Source: Sphingomonas melonis (GTDB taxonomy: Bacteria; Pseudomonadota; Alphaproteobacteria; Sphingomonadales; Sphingomonadaceae). Taken from it: DNA of 64,000 nucleotides. The notes beneath the pieces were generated by a model that saw nothing but the letters and a program-made list of their open reading frames with translations, did not search any database and had not been told where the DNA came from. The stretch covers positions 62,001 to 126,000 of the forward strand of contig NZ_JACCBY010000004.1 of NCBI RefSeq assembly GCF_013409985.1. The letters run 5' to 3'. This document shows positions 27,624 through 36,867 of this stretch, in pieces (within the stretch, counting starts at the first letter, position 1; each line of letters opens with the position of its first letter). The position numbers were made by a program, and so were the translations under genes.

Positions 27624-28448
27624 ATGCGAACCTGGCTCATCACAGGCTGTTCCAGCGGTTTCGGCCATCGCCTCGCGCTCGCCGCCGCACGGCGTGGCGA
27701 TCAGGTTGTCGCGACGGCGCGCGACGTCCGGACCATCGCCGCCATGGCAGAGCCGTTCGAGGGCCGGCTGATCACGCTGCCGCTCGACGTTACCGACAGG
27801 GGCGCGACCGAGGCGGCGGTCGCGAAGGCGGTGGAGACCTTCGGCGGCTTCGACGTGCTCGTGAACAATGCCGGCTACGCGCTGTTCGGCGCGATCGAGG
27901 AAGGTACGCCCGAGGAATATCGCCCGCTATTCGAGGTGAACGTCTTCGGCCTCATCGAGACCACCAGAGCGGCCCTGCCCGTCCTGCGCCGCTCGGGTGG
28001 AACGATCGTCAACCTGTCCTCCGGCGCCGGCATCGCCGGCCGGGGCGGCGGAGGCTATTATCACGCCACCAAATTTGCCGTGGAAGGAATCTCCGAGGCG
28101 CTCGCCGACGAGCTGGCGCCCTTCGGCATCCGCGTGCTGATCGTCGAGCCCGGCCCCTTCCGGACCGACTTTCTCGGACGCTCCATCGCGATGACGGCGT
28201 GGCAGATGCCCGAATATGCCGCGAGCTCGCGTCGCCACTATCGCGACACCAACGACGGCCATCAGGCGGGCGACCCCGACAAGGCGGTCACGGTCATCCT
28301 GGCGGCAGTCGACGCCGAGGACGCGCCGCTCCACCTGCCGCTCGGCGGCGCCGCGCACGCGATTGCCGAGCGCAAGCTGGCAGCCTTCCGCCGCGACTTG
28401 GACGCCTGGCGCGACCTCACGCTCGCCACTGACTTCGACGCGTCCTGA
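27624..28448 (+). CDS. short-chain dehydrogenase/reductase
   Basis: A 274-aa SDR. Motifs are TGCSSGFG, NNAGYALFGAIEE, NLSSGAG (Ser) and YYHATKFAVEGISEALADEL (Tyr and Lys), then VEPGPFRTDF. A good Shine-Dalgarno (GGAGA) precedes the ATG. It is the first gene of a plus-strand operon with an epoxide-hydrolase-like enzyme (50 bases later) and a VOC protein. The same subfamily as the SDR at 39958. Probably NADPH-dependent; substrate unknown. Confidence 0.9.
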   Translation: MRTWLITGCSSGFGHRLALAAARRGDQVVATARDVRTIAAMAEPFEGRLITLPLDVTDRGATEAAVAKAVETFGGFDVLVNNAGYALFGAIEEGTPEEYRPLFEVNVFGLIETTRAALPVLRRSGGTIVNLSSGAGIAGRGGGGYYHATKFAVEGISEALADELAPFGIRVLIVEPGPFRTDFLGRSIAMTAWQMPEYAASSRRHYRDTNDGHQAGDPDKAVTVILAAVDAEDAPLHLPLGGAAHAIAERKLAAFRRDLDAWRDLTLATDFDAS

Positions 28449-28498
28449 GCGGCGCTTGCGCGCTTTCCAGCCTTCACCACCACACGGGAGAACGAGCG

Positions 28499-29347
28499 AT
28501 GATCACGGCTCTGACCGGCTTCACCCAGCGACCGGTGACAGCGAACGGCATCAGCATCAACGCGGTGACGGGTGGCGCCGGGCCGCCGATCCTCCTGCTG
28601 CACGGCTGGCCGGAGACATGGTGGGAGTGGCACAAGGTGATGCCGCTCCTCGCCGAGCGGTTCAGCGTCGTGGCGATCGACCTGCGCGGCGCGGGCTTCT
28701 CCGACTGTCCGCAAGGCGGCTATGACAAGGCGACCATGGCGCGAGACGCGCATGGGGTGATGGCCGTGCTCGGCCATGAACAATATGCCGTGTGCGGCCA
28801 TGACATCGGCGGCATGGTCGCGCTGGCACAGGCCGCGCTCCACCGCGACGCCGTCACGCACCTCGCCGTACTCGACGTGCCGCTGCCGGGATGGAGCCAG
28901 TGGGAGGCGACGGTCGCGCGGCTGTGGCACTTCGGCTTCCACATGAACCGCGACCTGCCCGAGCGGCTGATCCAGGGACGTGAATACGACTATATCGCCT
29001 CCTTCATGGCCGAGCGCTTCTACGACCACAGCCGCTTCGACCCCGGCGACGTGGCGGTCTACGCGCGCGCCATGGCGCTGCCCGGCCGGCTACGCGGCGG
29101 CCTGGAATGGTACCGCACCCTCGCCGCCGATCATGCGGCCGCGCTCACGTACAAGCAGCGGCCGCTCGCCATGCCCGTGCTGGGTCTCGGCGGCGACGCC
29201 CGCTTCGGCGCTCAGATGGTGCCGATGCTGGAGGAATTCGCGGCGACGGTGAGCGGCGGCGCGATCGCGCAGTGCAGCCACTATGTCGCCGACGAACGGC
29301 CGGACGCGGTCGCGGCCGCGCTGATCGAGTTCGTCGCGCGCGGTTGA
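28499..29347 (+). CDS. alpha/beta hydrolase, epoxide-hydrolase-like
   Basis: A 282-aa protein. The oxyanion motif is LLHGWPETWWEWHKV. The nucleophile elbow is CGHDIGGMVA, with Asp instead of Ser as in epoxide hydrolases and haloalkane dehalogenases. The catalytic His is in AQCSHYVADERPD. The HGWPE and GHD-x-GG motifs favour soluble epoxide hydrolase. It lies in one operon with an SDR and a VOC protein, so a small detoxification or catabolic route acting on an epoxide and a carbonyl is plausible but inferred. Confidence 0.9.
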   Translation: MITALTGFTQRPVTANGISINAVTGGAGPPILLLHGWPETWWEWHKVMPLLAERFSVVAIDLRGAGFSDCPQGGYDKATMARDAHGVMAVLGHEQYAVCGHDIGGMVALAQAALHRDAVTHLAVLDVPLPGWSQWEATVARLWHFGFHMNRDLPERLIQGREYDYIASFMAERFYDHSRFDPGDVAVYARAMALPGRLRGGLEWYRTLAADHAAALTYKQRPLAMPVLGLGGDARFGAQMVPMLEEFAATVSGGAIAQCSHYVADERPDAVAAALIEFVARG

Positions 29348-29391
29348 AGCGCGCCCCGCTCCTTTCCCGATCCACTCTGTTCCAGAGGACT

Positions 29392-29928
29392 ATGACCATG
29401 ACCGATCCCATCACCCGCGGCATCAACCACATCGGCATCACGGTGCCCGATCTCGCCGCCGCTCTGTCCTTCCTGTCGGAGGCGCTCGACGGACAGCTGA
29501 TCTACCAGTCGTTCGGGCCGCAGGATCCGCCGCGGCAAGGGCCTGATTTCGAACGTGCGGTCGACGCCTTCCCCGGGACGGTCGTGCGCGCGCAGGCGAT
29601 GGTGAAGATCGGCACCGGACCCGATATCGAATTGTTCGAGATGCACGGTCCCGAGCAGGCTGCGCCGGTGCGGGCGAGCGATTTCGGCATCACCCACTTC
29701 GCACTGTACACCGACGACATCGACGCGGCGGTCGCGCGGTTCGAGCGGGCCGGCGGCACGCCGCTGACCGCGCCGCGCGCCATCCCGTATGGAACCGAGC
29801 GCGGAGCCGGCAACAAGGTGTGCTACTGCCGGACGCCCTGGGGCACGACGGTCGAGTTCATCACCACACCGGATCGGATGCCCTACCATGACCAGACCGA
29901 TCTGCGCCGGTGGCAGGATGACGACTAA
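29392..29928 (+). CDS. VOC family (glyoxalase/dioxygenase fold) protein
   Basis: A 178-aa protein. The ATG at 29392 has AGAGGA upstream; an extension into the previous gene is not needed. Paired beta-alpha-beta modules are visible: INHIGITVPDLAAALSFLSEAL and FGITHFALYTDDIDAAVARFERAGG. Likely metal ligands are the His in NHIGI, the His in THFAL and the Glu in TTVEFI. The family covers glyoxalases, ring-cleavage dioxygenases and resistance proteins, so the reaction cannot be assigned. Confidence 0.88.
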   Translation: MTMTDPITRGINHIGITVPDLAAALSFLSEALDGQLIYQSFGPQDPPRQGPDFERAVDAFPGTVVRAQAMVKIGTGPDIELFEMHGPEQAAPVRASDFGITHFALYTDDIDAAVARFERAGGTPLTAPRAIPYGTERGAGNKVCYCRTPWGTTVEFITTPDRMPYHDQTDLRRWQDDD

Positions 29929-29960
29929 GCAGGCACGAAGATGCCCGCGTCATCGTCGGA

Positions 29961-30821
29961 TCACGGCAAGACAGTTCGGAGATGCGCCTCAACGGTTTGG
30001 ATGAAGGCGCGCAGACGCTGCAGATGCTTGAGATCGCGATGGTAACCCATCCAGATGTCGCGGCTGGGCGGCTCGACCGGCAGGCTGAGGCGCCGCAGCC
30101 CCGGCACCTGGTCGCCGACCGCACGAGGGAGCACGGCGATGCCGACGCCCTGGCGGCACAGATGCGCCTGCACGTTCCTGTTGTTCGACCGCACGACCGG
30201 CGCCGCATGGGGGAAGTTCGCCTTGAGCCAGTCGATGTCGGGGAAATGCCCGGTGGAGGTGTCGTGGGTGATCAGACGAAAGCCCGTGCCGTCACCGAAC
30301 ACGGGCTCGGGCGCCGTCGCCGCGACGTAGACGCCGTAGTTCAAGCGGGCGAGCCGTCGCTGCACGATATCCGAGGTGTCGAAGGGAACGATGCGGAAGG
30401 CGATGTCCGATTCACGCTGCGCGAGGCTGAACAGGCGCGTACCGGTGAGGATCTCGACTTCGACGCCGGGGTAGGCGCTCGTGTAGTTGGCGACGATCGG
30501 GGGGAGCACATAGGCGCCGAACCAGTCGGCCGAGGCGATGCGCAGCGCGCCGCGGAGCGCCTGTTCCTGCCCGGCGAGCCGTCGCTCGAGCGCCAGCGCG
30601 CCCTCCTCCATCTGCTCCGCCAGCGCCACGATGGCGCTTCCCTCCTCGGTCAGCACGAGGCCGTCGGCGGTCCGCTGGAACAGGATCTGACCGGTCGCCT
30701 CCTCGAGCGCGCGGAGCCGCCGCCCGACGGTGGGATGGCTGAGGCGCAGCGCGCGGGCCGCGCCGCCCAGCGTGCCCGACCGCATCACGGCCAGGAAGAT
30801 GCGGACGTCGCTCCACTCCAT
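29961..30821 (-). CDS. LysR-type transcriptional regulator
   Basis: A 286-aa regulator. The N-terminal winged HTH is WSDVRIFLAVMRSGTLGGAARALRLSHPTVGRRLRALEEATG. The effector domain begins ALRIASADWFGAYVLPPIV. It converges on the SDR/hydrolase/VOC operon with 32 bases between stops, so it may control that operon from a distance, or another target. The effector is unknown. Confidence 0.92.
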   Translation of the reverse strand: MEWSDVRIFLAVMRSGTLGGAARALRLSHPTVGRRLRALEEATGQILFQRTADGLVLTEEGSAIVALAEQMEEGALALERRLAGQEQALRGALRIASADWFGAYVLPPIVANYTSAYPGVEVEILTGTRLFSLAQRESDIAFRIVPFDTSDIVQRRLARLNYGVYVAATAPEPVFGDGTGFRLITHDTSTGHFPDIDWLKANFPHAAPVVRSNNRNVQAHLCRQGVGIAVLPRAVGDQVPGLRRLSLPVEPPSRDIWMGYHRDLKHLQRLRAFIQTVEAHLRTVLP

Positions 30822-30990
30822 CTCGGTCCTTCCATCACACCCGCGGCATCGTGCGCGGCCTCCATTTATACGAGCGTCCGCGGCCTTTCAGTTCAACCCG
30901 GCGATGATGGGCGCAGCTTACGCCGAGGCGTCGAACATGACAGGCAAGCTCCGTTCAAGCGAATGCTTGGAAAAGAAAAGGTCGAGGCCG

Positions 30991-31016
30991 GTGACCGAGA
31001 TCGCCCAGCGGACGAA
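30991..31016 (+). promoter_or_regulatory. SigF-like ECF promoter candidate
   Basis: GTGACC (30991-30996), a 16-base spacer and CGAA (31013-31016) lie just before the sigma gene start at 31026. From memory, Caulobacter SigF recognises GTAACC-N16-CGAA; this differs by one base with the exact spacer. It suggests the sigma-NrsF operon activates itself. Confidence 0.55.
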
Positions 31017-31025
31017 TAACAGACC

Positions 31026-31637
31026 ATGCGAACCGAGTTCCTCTCGAGACTGATCCCCCGGTCGTCATTCGACGCCGCGCGGGCCAGCCGTGAGCGACCG
31101 GCGCGCCCCGCGCCGGACGAGTGGGGCAACCTGATGGCCGCCGCCCAGAACGGACATGGCGGCGCGTACCGCCGGCTGCTTGCGGAAACGTCGGCATGGC
31201 TGACCCGCTATTTCACCCGGCGCCTACCCGCCGGCGAGGTGGACGACGCCGTGCAGGAGACGCTGATGGCGGTGCATCGCCGCCGCCACACCTACGATCC
31301 GCGCTACCCGTTCGGGCCGTGGCTCGCGTCGATCGCCAAGAACAAATGGGTCGACCAGCTGCGGAGCCTCGCCCGGCGACCGGACGATGAGCTGTCCGAG
31401 GAGGTCGCGGTCGGCGACCATGAGGCGGCAGTGGTCAGCAGCTCCGTGCTCGCCACCCTGCTCGAGGCGCTGCGCCCGGCGCAGGCGCAGGCGATCCTGC
31501 TGGTGAAGGTGCAAGGCTATAGCGTCGAGGAGGCCTCGTCGCGGATCGGCCTGTCACCATCGGCCGTGAAGATGAACATCCACCGTGGCCTCGCCCGGCT
31601 CACGGCCCTGATCGAGAAAACCCCCGATGTCGAATGA
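31026..31637 (+). CDS. ECF sigma factor of the SigF/NrsF type
   Basis: A 203-aa sigma-70 protein. Region 2 is GEVDDAVQETLMAVHRRRHTYDPRYPFGPWLASIAKNKWVDQLR, with the YPFGPWL pattern usual in this group. Region 4 is ALRPAQAQAILLVKVQGYSVEEASSRIGLSPSAVKMNIHRGLARL. It overlaps the NrsF anti-sigma gene by 11 bases. In Caulobacter the equivalent pair responds to chromate, cadmium and other redox stress. Confidence 0.9.
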   Translation: MRTEFLSRLIPRSSFDAARASRERPARPAPDEWGNLMAAAQNGHGGAYRRLLAETSAWLTRYFTRRLPAGEVDDAVQETLMAVHRRRHTYDPRYPFGPWLASIAKNKWVDQLRSLARRPDDELSEEVAVGDHEAAVVSSSVLATLLEALRPAQAQAILLVKVQGYSVEEASSRIGLSPSAVKMNIHRGLARLTALIEKTPDVE

Positions 31638-32268
31638 CGCCCTGATCGCCGCGCTCTCGTCCGGCCTCGCGCCTGTCCAGCGCCGCAACCTCGTGCGCGA
31701 GGGCGCGCTCCTCGTCGCGCTGTGCGGGATGGAGCTGGCACTGTTCCTCGCCATGGGCGCGATGCGGCCGGACATGCGTCACGCGGCGGACTCGCCCTAT
31801 CTGATGTGGCGGGTGGGAAGCCTCGCCCTCCTCGCCGTGACGGCCTGCGCGGTGGCGATCCGCTCCTTCTCGCCGGCGGCGCGGACGCGACCGGGCCTGA
31901 TCCTCGCCGGCGGGCTGGCGGCCGCGGCGATCGTCGCGGGCATGTTCGTCACCCCTTCGGGCGCGGCGCACCGCGCGCTGCTCGACCGTATCGACCCGGC
32001 GAGCGGAATCGTGTGCGCCACGTCGATCGTCGTGCTCTCGCTGCCCGTCATGGCGTTGCTCGGCGCGCTGATGCGACGCGCCGCGCCGACCCAGCCGCGG
32101 CGCAGCGCGCTCGCTGCCGGGCTCGCCGCCGGCACCTGCGGCGCCTTCGTCTTCGCCTTCTGCTGCCCCTTCGACGACCCGCTCTACGCGGTGGTCTGGT
32201 ACGGCATCGGCTGCGGCGCCGTGACCGCCGCGGCGCGATGGTGCCTGCCGCGGCGCTTCCGCCTCTGA
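31627..32268 (+). CDS. NrsF-type (DUF1109) membrane anti-sigma factor
   Basis: A 213-aa polytopic membrane protein with six hydrophobic segments and the DUF1109 layout: N-terminal LIAALSSGLAPV, then membrane helices, with two kinds of Cys sites (VCATSIVVLSLP and FAFCCPFDDPLYAVVWYGIGC) matching the family's redox- or metal-sensing cysteines. The C-P-F-D-D-P-x-Y-x-x-x-W-Y motif near residue 180 is typical. It should hold the preceding sigma factor at the membrane until stress. Confidence 0.9.
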   Translation: MSNDALIAALSSGLAPVQRRNLVREGALLVALCGMELALFLAMGAMRPDMRHAADSPYLMWRVGSLALLAVTACAVAIRSFSPAARTRPGLILAGGLAAAAIVAGMFVTPSGAAHRALLDRIDPASGIVCATSIVVLSLPVMALLGALMRRAAPTQPRRSALAAGLAAGTCGAFVFAFCCPFDDPLYAVVWYGIGCGAVTAAARWCLPRRFRL

Positions 32269-32374
32269 CCTGATGTTTCGCGGCCAGCCAGGCCGCGCCT
32301 CGACCCGACCGTCGCCGACCGACCCGGTTCGCCGGGAGCGACGACGCGCGCCTACACCCCGAAAGGAACCTGCC

Positions 32375-32956
32375 ATGACGATCACTGCCGACACGAGAGC
32401 GCCCGACCTGCGCTGGCTCAGGAGCTATTATTACCTGCGCTTCGCGGTGGCCGCCGTCTGGGTCGCGCTGGCCTTCACCATCGCCGGGACGAGCCCCGCG
32501 CTCGCCGCCGCGATGCTCGTCGCCTACCCCGCTTGGGACGCGTTCGCGAACTATCTCGACGCCGCGCGGAGCGGCGGGCTCGCGCGCAACAAGAGCCAGA
32601 TGCTCAACTTCGCGGTGAGCGCCGTGACCGCCGTCGCGGTCGCGGCGACCCTGCCGCACGGGCCGCACGCGGTCCTGCAGGTCTTCGGCGTCTGGGCGGT
32701 CCTGTCCGGTCTGTTCCAGCTCGCCACCGGCGTGCGACGCTGGAAGGCCTATGGCGCGCAATGGGCGATGATCCTGAGCGGCGCGCAGTCCGGCCTCGCC
32801 GGTGCGCATATGCTGAGCAAGGCCGCCGGCCCGGCCGCGGTCGGCATCGCCGACATCGCGCCCTATGCCGCCTTCGGCGCCTTCTACTTCCTCGTCTCGG
32901 CGGTGTCGCTGACGGTCAGCGCCGCACGCCGCCGCGCCAAGGTTGCCGCCGCCTGA
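32375..32956 (+). CDS. DUF308-like integral membrane protein
   Basis: A 193-aa protein with about six transmembrane helices (AVAAVWVALAFTIAG, AAAMLVAYPAWDAFA, AVSAVTAVAVAATL, VLQVFGVWAVLSGLF, and two near the C-terminus). The ATG at 32375 follows AAAGGAACC. A short-repeat membrane architecture and the W-x-V-L-S-G-L-F-Q segment resemble the DUF308/HdeD group. It is 106 bases after NrsF on the same strand and is probably part of the sigma factor's regulon. Function unknown. Confidence 0.7.
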   Translation: MTITADTRAPDLRWLRSYYYLRFAVAAVWVALAFTIAGTSPALAAAMLVAYPAWDAFANYLDAARSGGLARNKSQMLNFAVSAVTAVAVAATLPHGPHAVLQVFGVWAVLSGLFQLATGVRRWKAYGAQWAMILSGAQSGLAGAHMLSKAAGPAAVGIADIAPYAAFGAFYFLVSAVSLTVSAARRRAKVAAA

Positions 32957-33004
32957 GCGGTCTCCCCTCCATGACGTGCGCCTCAGCCTCGTCCGATCGC
33001 ACGC

Positions 33005-33025
33005 GGGCCCGCCTCGCGCGGGCCC
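33005..33025 (+). terminator. GC-rich hairpin after the NrsF operon (no U-run)
   Basis: GGGCCCGC and GCGGGCCC pair as a perfect 8-bp stem around CTCGC, 48 bases after the membrane protein stop. There is no T-tract after it, so it may be a weak terminator, a pause site or a transcript-end stabiliser. Confidence 0.35.
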
Positions 33026-33076
33026 ACCACCTCTGCCACAAGGCCCAGCGCCTCACACGATCAAGGTACGCCTAGC

Positions 33077-34459
33077 ATGCGGAGCTTCGACGCCATCATC
33101 ATCGGTGCCGGCCAGGCGGGGCCAGCACTCGCCGCCAGGCTCAGCGCCGCGGGCCAGACCGTCGCCATCATCGAGCGACATTGGGTCGGCGGCACCTGCG
33201 TCAACACCGGCTGCCGGCCGACCAAGACGCTGGTCGCCAGCGCCCACGCGCTGCACACCGCCCGGCGGGGGGCGGACTATGGCTTCACCGCCGCCTCCGT
33301 CGCCGTCGACATGGGCGCGGTGGCGGCGCGCGCGGACGCCGTCATCCAGGCCGGCCGACGCGGCAACGAGGCGTGGCTCTCCGGACTGACCCGCGTCGAG
33401 CTGATCCGCGGCCACGCCCGCTTCGAGTCCGCCACCGTCGTCGCCGTGGCGGGCGAGCGGCTGACCGCGCCGCGCGTCTTCATCAACGTCGGCGGTCGCG
33501 CGGCCGTACCTGATCTGCCGGGCATAGACGACGTCCCGTTCCTGACCAACACCGGCATGGTCGCGCTCGACACGCTGCCGCGCCACCTGGTGGTGGTCGG
33601 CGGCAGCTATATCGGCCTGGAGTTCGCGCAGATGTACCGCCGCTTCGGCGCGGCGGTGACGATCGTCGAGCGCATGGACCGGCTGATCGCGCGCGAGGAC
33701 GAGGACGTCTCCGCGGCGGTGCGCACGATCCTCGAGGCCGAGGGCATCACCGTGCGGACCGGCGCGGACTGTATCGGCTTCGCGCGCGAGGGTGATGAGG
33801 TCGCGGTGCGCGTCGACTGCGCCACCGGCTCGTCGCCGTTGCTCGCCAGCCACGTGCTGATGGCGGTCGGCCGGCGCCCCAACACCGACGATCTCGGGCT
33901 GGAGGCGGCCGGCGTCGCGGTCGACCCGCGCGGCTATGTGATCGTCGACGATCACCTGGAGAGCAGCGTCCCCGGCATCTGGGCGCTCGGCGACTGCAAC
34001 GGCCGCGGGGCCTTCACCCACACCGCCTACAATGATTTCGAGATCGTCGCGGCCAATCTGCTCGACGGCGAGGAGCGGCGCGTCAGCCAGCGTGTGCCCG
34101 GCTATGCGCTCTACACCGATCCCCCGCTCGCCCGCGTCGGCCTGACCGACGCACAGGCACGCGCGACCGGTCGGCCGCTGCTGCGCGCGACGCGCCCGAT
34201 GACGCGCGTCGGCCGTGCGGTCGAGAAAGGTGAGACGAAGGGCTTCATGAAGGTCGTCGCCGACGCGGAGACGCGACGCGTGCTCGGCGCGGCGATCCTC
34301 GGCACCGGCGGCGACGAGGCGATCCACGGCCTGCTCGACATGATGAACGCCGGCCAGCCGATCGAGCGGCTCCGCTGGGCGGTGCCGATCCATCCCACCG
34401 TGTCGGAGCTGATCCCGACGCTGTTGCTCGACCTTGAACCCTGGAACGGAGCGGCATGA
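33077..34459 (+). CDS. FAD-dependent pyridine nucleotide-disulfide oxidoreductase (mercuric-reductase-like)
   Basis: A 460-aa flavoprotein. The FAD motif is IIGAGQAGPALAARL, the redox disulfide GGTCVNTGCRPTK, the NAD(P) motif VVGGSYIGLEFAQMYRRFG, and a second FAD motif IWALGDCNGRGAFTHTAYND. The C-terminal dimerisation domain ends IHPTVSELIPTLL, where His is the family's acid-base residue. It lacks the N-terminal HMA and C-terminal Cys-Cys of MerA, so it is not a true mercuric reductase; disulfide reduction or another thiol role is likely. The stop overlaps the next gene by four bases. Confidence 0.9.
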   Translation: MRSFDAIIIGAGQAGPALAARLSAAGQTVAIIERHWVGGTCVNTGCRPTKTLVASAHALHTARRGADYGFTAASVAVDMGAVAARADAVIQAGRRGNEAWLSGLTRVELIRGHARFESATVVAVAGERLTAPRVFINVGGRAAVPDLPGIDDVPFLTNTGMVALDTLPRHLVVVGGSYIGLEFAQMYRRFGAAVTIVERMDRLIAREDEDVSAAVRTILEAEGITVRTGADCIGFAREGDEVAVRVDCATGSSPLLASHVLMAVGRRPNTDDLGLEAAGVAVDPRGYVIVDDHLESSVPGIWALGDCNGRGAFTHTAYNDFEIVAANLLDGEERRVSQRVPGYALYTDPPLARVGLTDAQARATGRPLLRATRPMTRVGRAVEKGETKGFMKVVADAETRRVLGAAILGTGGDEAIHGLLDMMNAGQPIERLRWAVPIHPTVSELIPTLLLDLEPWNGAA

Positions 34460-35187
34460 TGCGGATGATCGGCCTGATCGGCGGGATGAGCTGGGAGAGC
34501 TCGGCGGCCTATTACCGCCTCCTCAACGAGGGCGCCCGCGCGCGCCTGGGGCCGACCGCCTCGGCGCGCTGCCTCTTGTGGTCGTTCGACTTCGCGGAGA
34601 TCGAGGCGCTGCAACATGCCGGCGACTGGGACGGTCTCACCGCGCGGATGGTGGACGCCGCCCGGCGGCTAGAGGCGGCCGGCGCGGAGCTGCTGCTGAT
34701 CTGCACCAACACCATGCACCGGATGGCGCCGGCGGTGCAGGGCGCGGTGGGCGTCCCGCTGGTCCACATCGCCGACGCCACCGCGGAGCGGATCGTCGCC
34801 GCCGGCCTGCGCAGGGTCGGCCTGCTCGGCACCGCCTTCACGATGGAGCAGGACTTCTACAAGGGGCGGCTACGCGACGCCTTCGGCCTGGAGGTGATCG
34901 TCCCCGAGGCGGCGGACCGCGCGACCGTGCACCGGATCATCTACGACGAACTGGTCGCCGGGCGGGTCGAGCCCGCGTCGCGCGATGCCTATCGCGCGGT
35001 GATCGCGCGGCTCGTCGCGTCCGGCGCGGAGGCGGTGATCCTCGGCTGCACCGAGATCATGCTGCTGGTGGGACAGGAGGACAGCCCGGTGCCGGTCTTT
35101 GACACCACCGCGCTCCACGCCGCCGCCGCGCTCGATCGCGCGCTGTCGGTCGAGCGCGACGACGAAGCGGGGCGGACGGCCGAATGA
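34456..35187 (+). CDS. aspartate/glutamate racemase family protein
   Basis: A 243-aa protein. The N-terminal signature is IGLIGGMSWESSAAYYRLLNEG. The two catalytic cysteines are in ICTNTMHRM (about residue 90) and ILGCTEIMLLV (about 198). Both are kept, so a cofactor-independent racemase activity on Asp, Glu or a related acid is likely. The reading frame overlaps both neighbours by four bases (ATGA), marking a tightly coupled operon. Confidence 0.92.
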   Translation: MMRMIGLIGGMSWESSAAYYRLLNEGARARLGPTASARCLLWSFDFAEIEALQHAGDWDGLTARMVDAARRLEAAGAELLLICTNTMHRMAPAVQGAVGVPLVHIADATAERIVAAGLRRVGLLGTAFTMEQDFYKGRLRDAFGLEVIVPEAADRATVHRIIYDELVAGRVEPASRDAYRAVIARLVASGAEAVILGCTEIMLLVGQEDSPVPVFDTTALHAAAALDRALSVERDDEAGRTAE

Positions 35188-36866
35188 GCCGAGACACTCT
35201 CACCGCCGCAGCACGGCAGTTCCGCACGTCCAGCGTGATGCGTCTGCTGCTCGCGTCGGCGTCGGCCGCGCTCCTCATCGGCGCGGCCGATCCGGAGCCG
35301 CGCTTCATCGTGACGCTGCGCCCCGACCTCGCCGCGGATGCGCGTGGTCGGCTGCTGGTGTTCGCCGCGCCGGCGAGCGGCGCAGACGCGCGCGGCGCCG
35401 CGGTCGACCTGGACCGCGGTCGTCAGGTCTGGGTGGCAGGGCGCGACGTGGCGGGGTTCAGCGGCGGGCGTTCGGTGACGATCGACGCCGCGACAGAAGC
35501 CTTCCCGGCGAGCCTCGCCTCGCTGGCACCCGGCAGCTACCGCGTGCAGGCGGTGCTCGACCGGGACGGCGACTATATCTTCGCCGGTCGGGGACCCGGC
35601 GATCTCCTGTCCGAGGTCGTGACCGTGCGTCTCCCGCTCGCGTCGACGCCGACACTGCAGCTCGACCACGCCGTGCCGCCGGCGACCGATCAGTTCGACG
35701 CCGCCGATCTTCCCCCCGCGGCGGCGATGCAGATCGCGGCGTCCCGCCCGCACCTCCACGACGAGCGCATCGCCTCCCGCGCGCTGACGCGCTTCCGCGA
35801 GGAGCGACAGGCCGTGGCGGCGTGGGTGCTGACCCCGCCCGGCTATGATCCCACCTCGCGCCGCACCTATCCGACGGTCTACACGGCGGGCGGGTTCGGC
35901 GTCGGGCACAAGCTCGCTGGCCAGCAGCTGTCGCGCATGTGGCATCTGATGGAGACGGGCGCGATCCCGCCGATGATCTGGGTCGCGCTCGACCACGCCA
36001 CGGCGACGGGCACGACCGAGTTCGCGGACAGCGCTAGCAACGGCCCATGGGGTGAGGCGCTGGTCCGCGACGTCATCCCCGCGCTCGAGGCGCGCTATCG
36101 GATGGACGCGCGGCCGTCGGGTCGCTTCCTGACGGGGCACAGCTCGGGCGGCTGGTTCGCGCTGTGGGCGATGGTGCGCTACCCAGGCGTGTTCGGCGGC
36201 AGCTGGGCGACCGCACCGGACCCTGTCGACTTCCACGACTTCCTCGGCGTCGACATCTACGCACGCGAGGCGAACCTGTACCGTGCACCCGACGGAACAC
36301 CGCGTCCGCTCGAGCGCGACCACGGCGAGGTTCTCGACACGATCGAGAGCGCCGCCCGGCTGGAGCGCGTGCTCGGCCGCCACGGTGGACAGCTCCGCTC
36401 GTTCGAGTGGGTGTTCTCGCCACGGCGCGCGGACGGCACGCCTGCCCTCTTGTTCGATCGCGAAACCGGCGCCGTCGACACTGCCGTGGCCGCTTACTGG
36501 CGCGAGCATTATGATATCGTGCGCAAGCTCCAGGCCGAGTGGCCCCACCGGCGCGGGCATCTCGTTGGCAAGCTCCATGTCATCGTCGGCGACGCCGATT
36601 CCTATTATCTCGATGGCCCGGTTCATCGGCTCGACGCCGCGCTGCGCCGGCTCGGCGGCCGCGCCGACATCCGCTTCGTGCCCGGCGCGACCCACAGCAT
36701 GGCGCAACTCTACGCCCGCGCCGGCGACCGCAACGCGCTATGGAAGGAGATGACCCGCGCCATGTATGCCGCGGCCAGGCCCGGCGAGACGTGGGACGAA
36801 GGCTCCGGAAAGCTCCCCGCCGCGTCACCGGCGCGCACGACCGCGCGACCCGACCAGGCATCATGA
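35184..36866 (+). CDS. exported esterase of the alpha/beta hydrolase (PF00756-like) group
   Basis: A 560-aa protein with a signal peptide (MRLLLASASAALLIGAA, beginning at the internal Met at 35238), an N-terminal region of about 190 residues, and an esterase domain. In the latter, VLTPPGYDPTSRRTYPTVYTAGGFG leads in, GHSSGG holds the nucleophile Ser, and GATHSMAQ the likely His. The ATG at 35184 overlaps the racemase stop by four bases, so 35184 or 35238 could be the true start. Related enzymes act on feruloyl, acetyl or siderophore esters; substrate not assigned. Confidence 0.85.
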   Translation: MSRDTLTAAARQFRTSSVMRLLLASASAALLIGAADPEPRFIVTLRPDLAADARGRLLVFAAPASGADARGAAVDLDRGRQVWVAGRDVAGFSGGRSVTIDAATEAFPASLASLAPGSYRVQAVLDRDGDYIFAGRGPGDLLSEVVTVRLPLASTPTLQLDHAVPPATDQFDAADLPPAAAMQIAASRPHLHDERIASRALTRFREERQAVAAWVLTPPGYDPTSRRTYPTVYTAGGFGVGHKLAGQQLSRMWHLMETGAIPPMIWVALDHATATGTTEFADSASNGPWGEALVRDVIPALEARYRMDARPSGRFLTGHSSGGWFALWAMVRYPGVFGGSWATAPDPVDFHDFLGVDIYAREANLYRAPDGTPRPLERDHGEVLDTIESAARLERVLGRHGGQLRSFEWVFSPRRADGTPALLFDRETGAVDTAVAAYWREHYDIVRKLQAEWPHRRGHLVGKLHVIVGDADSYYLDGPVHRLDAALRRLGGRADIRFVPGATHSMAQLYARAGDRNALWKEMTRAMYAAARPGETWDEGSGKLPAASPARTTARPDQAS

Positions 36867-36867
36867 G

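Noticed and set aside
29107..29928. Longer form of the VOC gene
   Set aside because: The extension overlaps the hydrolase gene; ATG at 29392 has its own ribosome binding site.
33077..34459. True mercuric reductase
   Set aside because: No HMA domain, no C-terminal Cys pair and no mer genes nearby.
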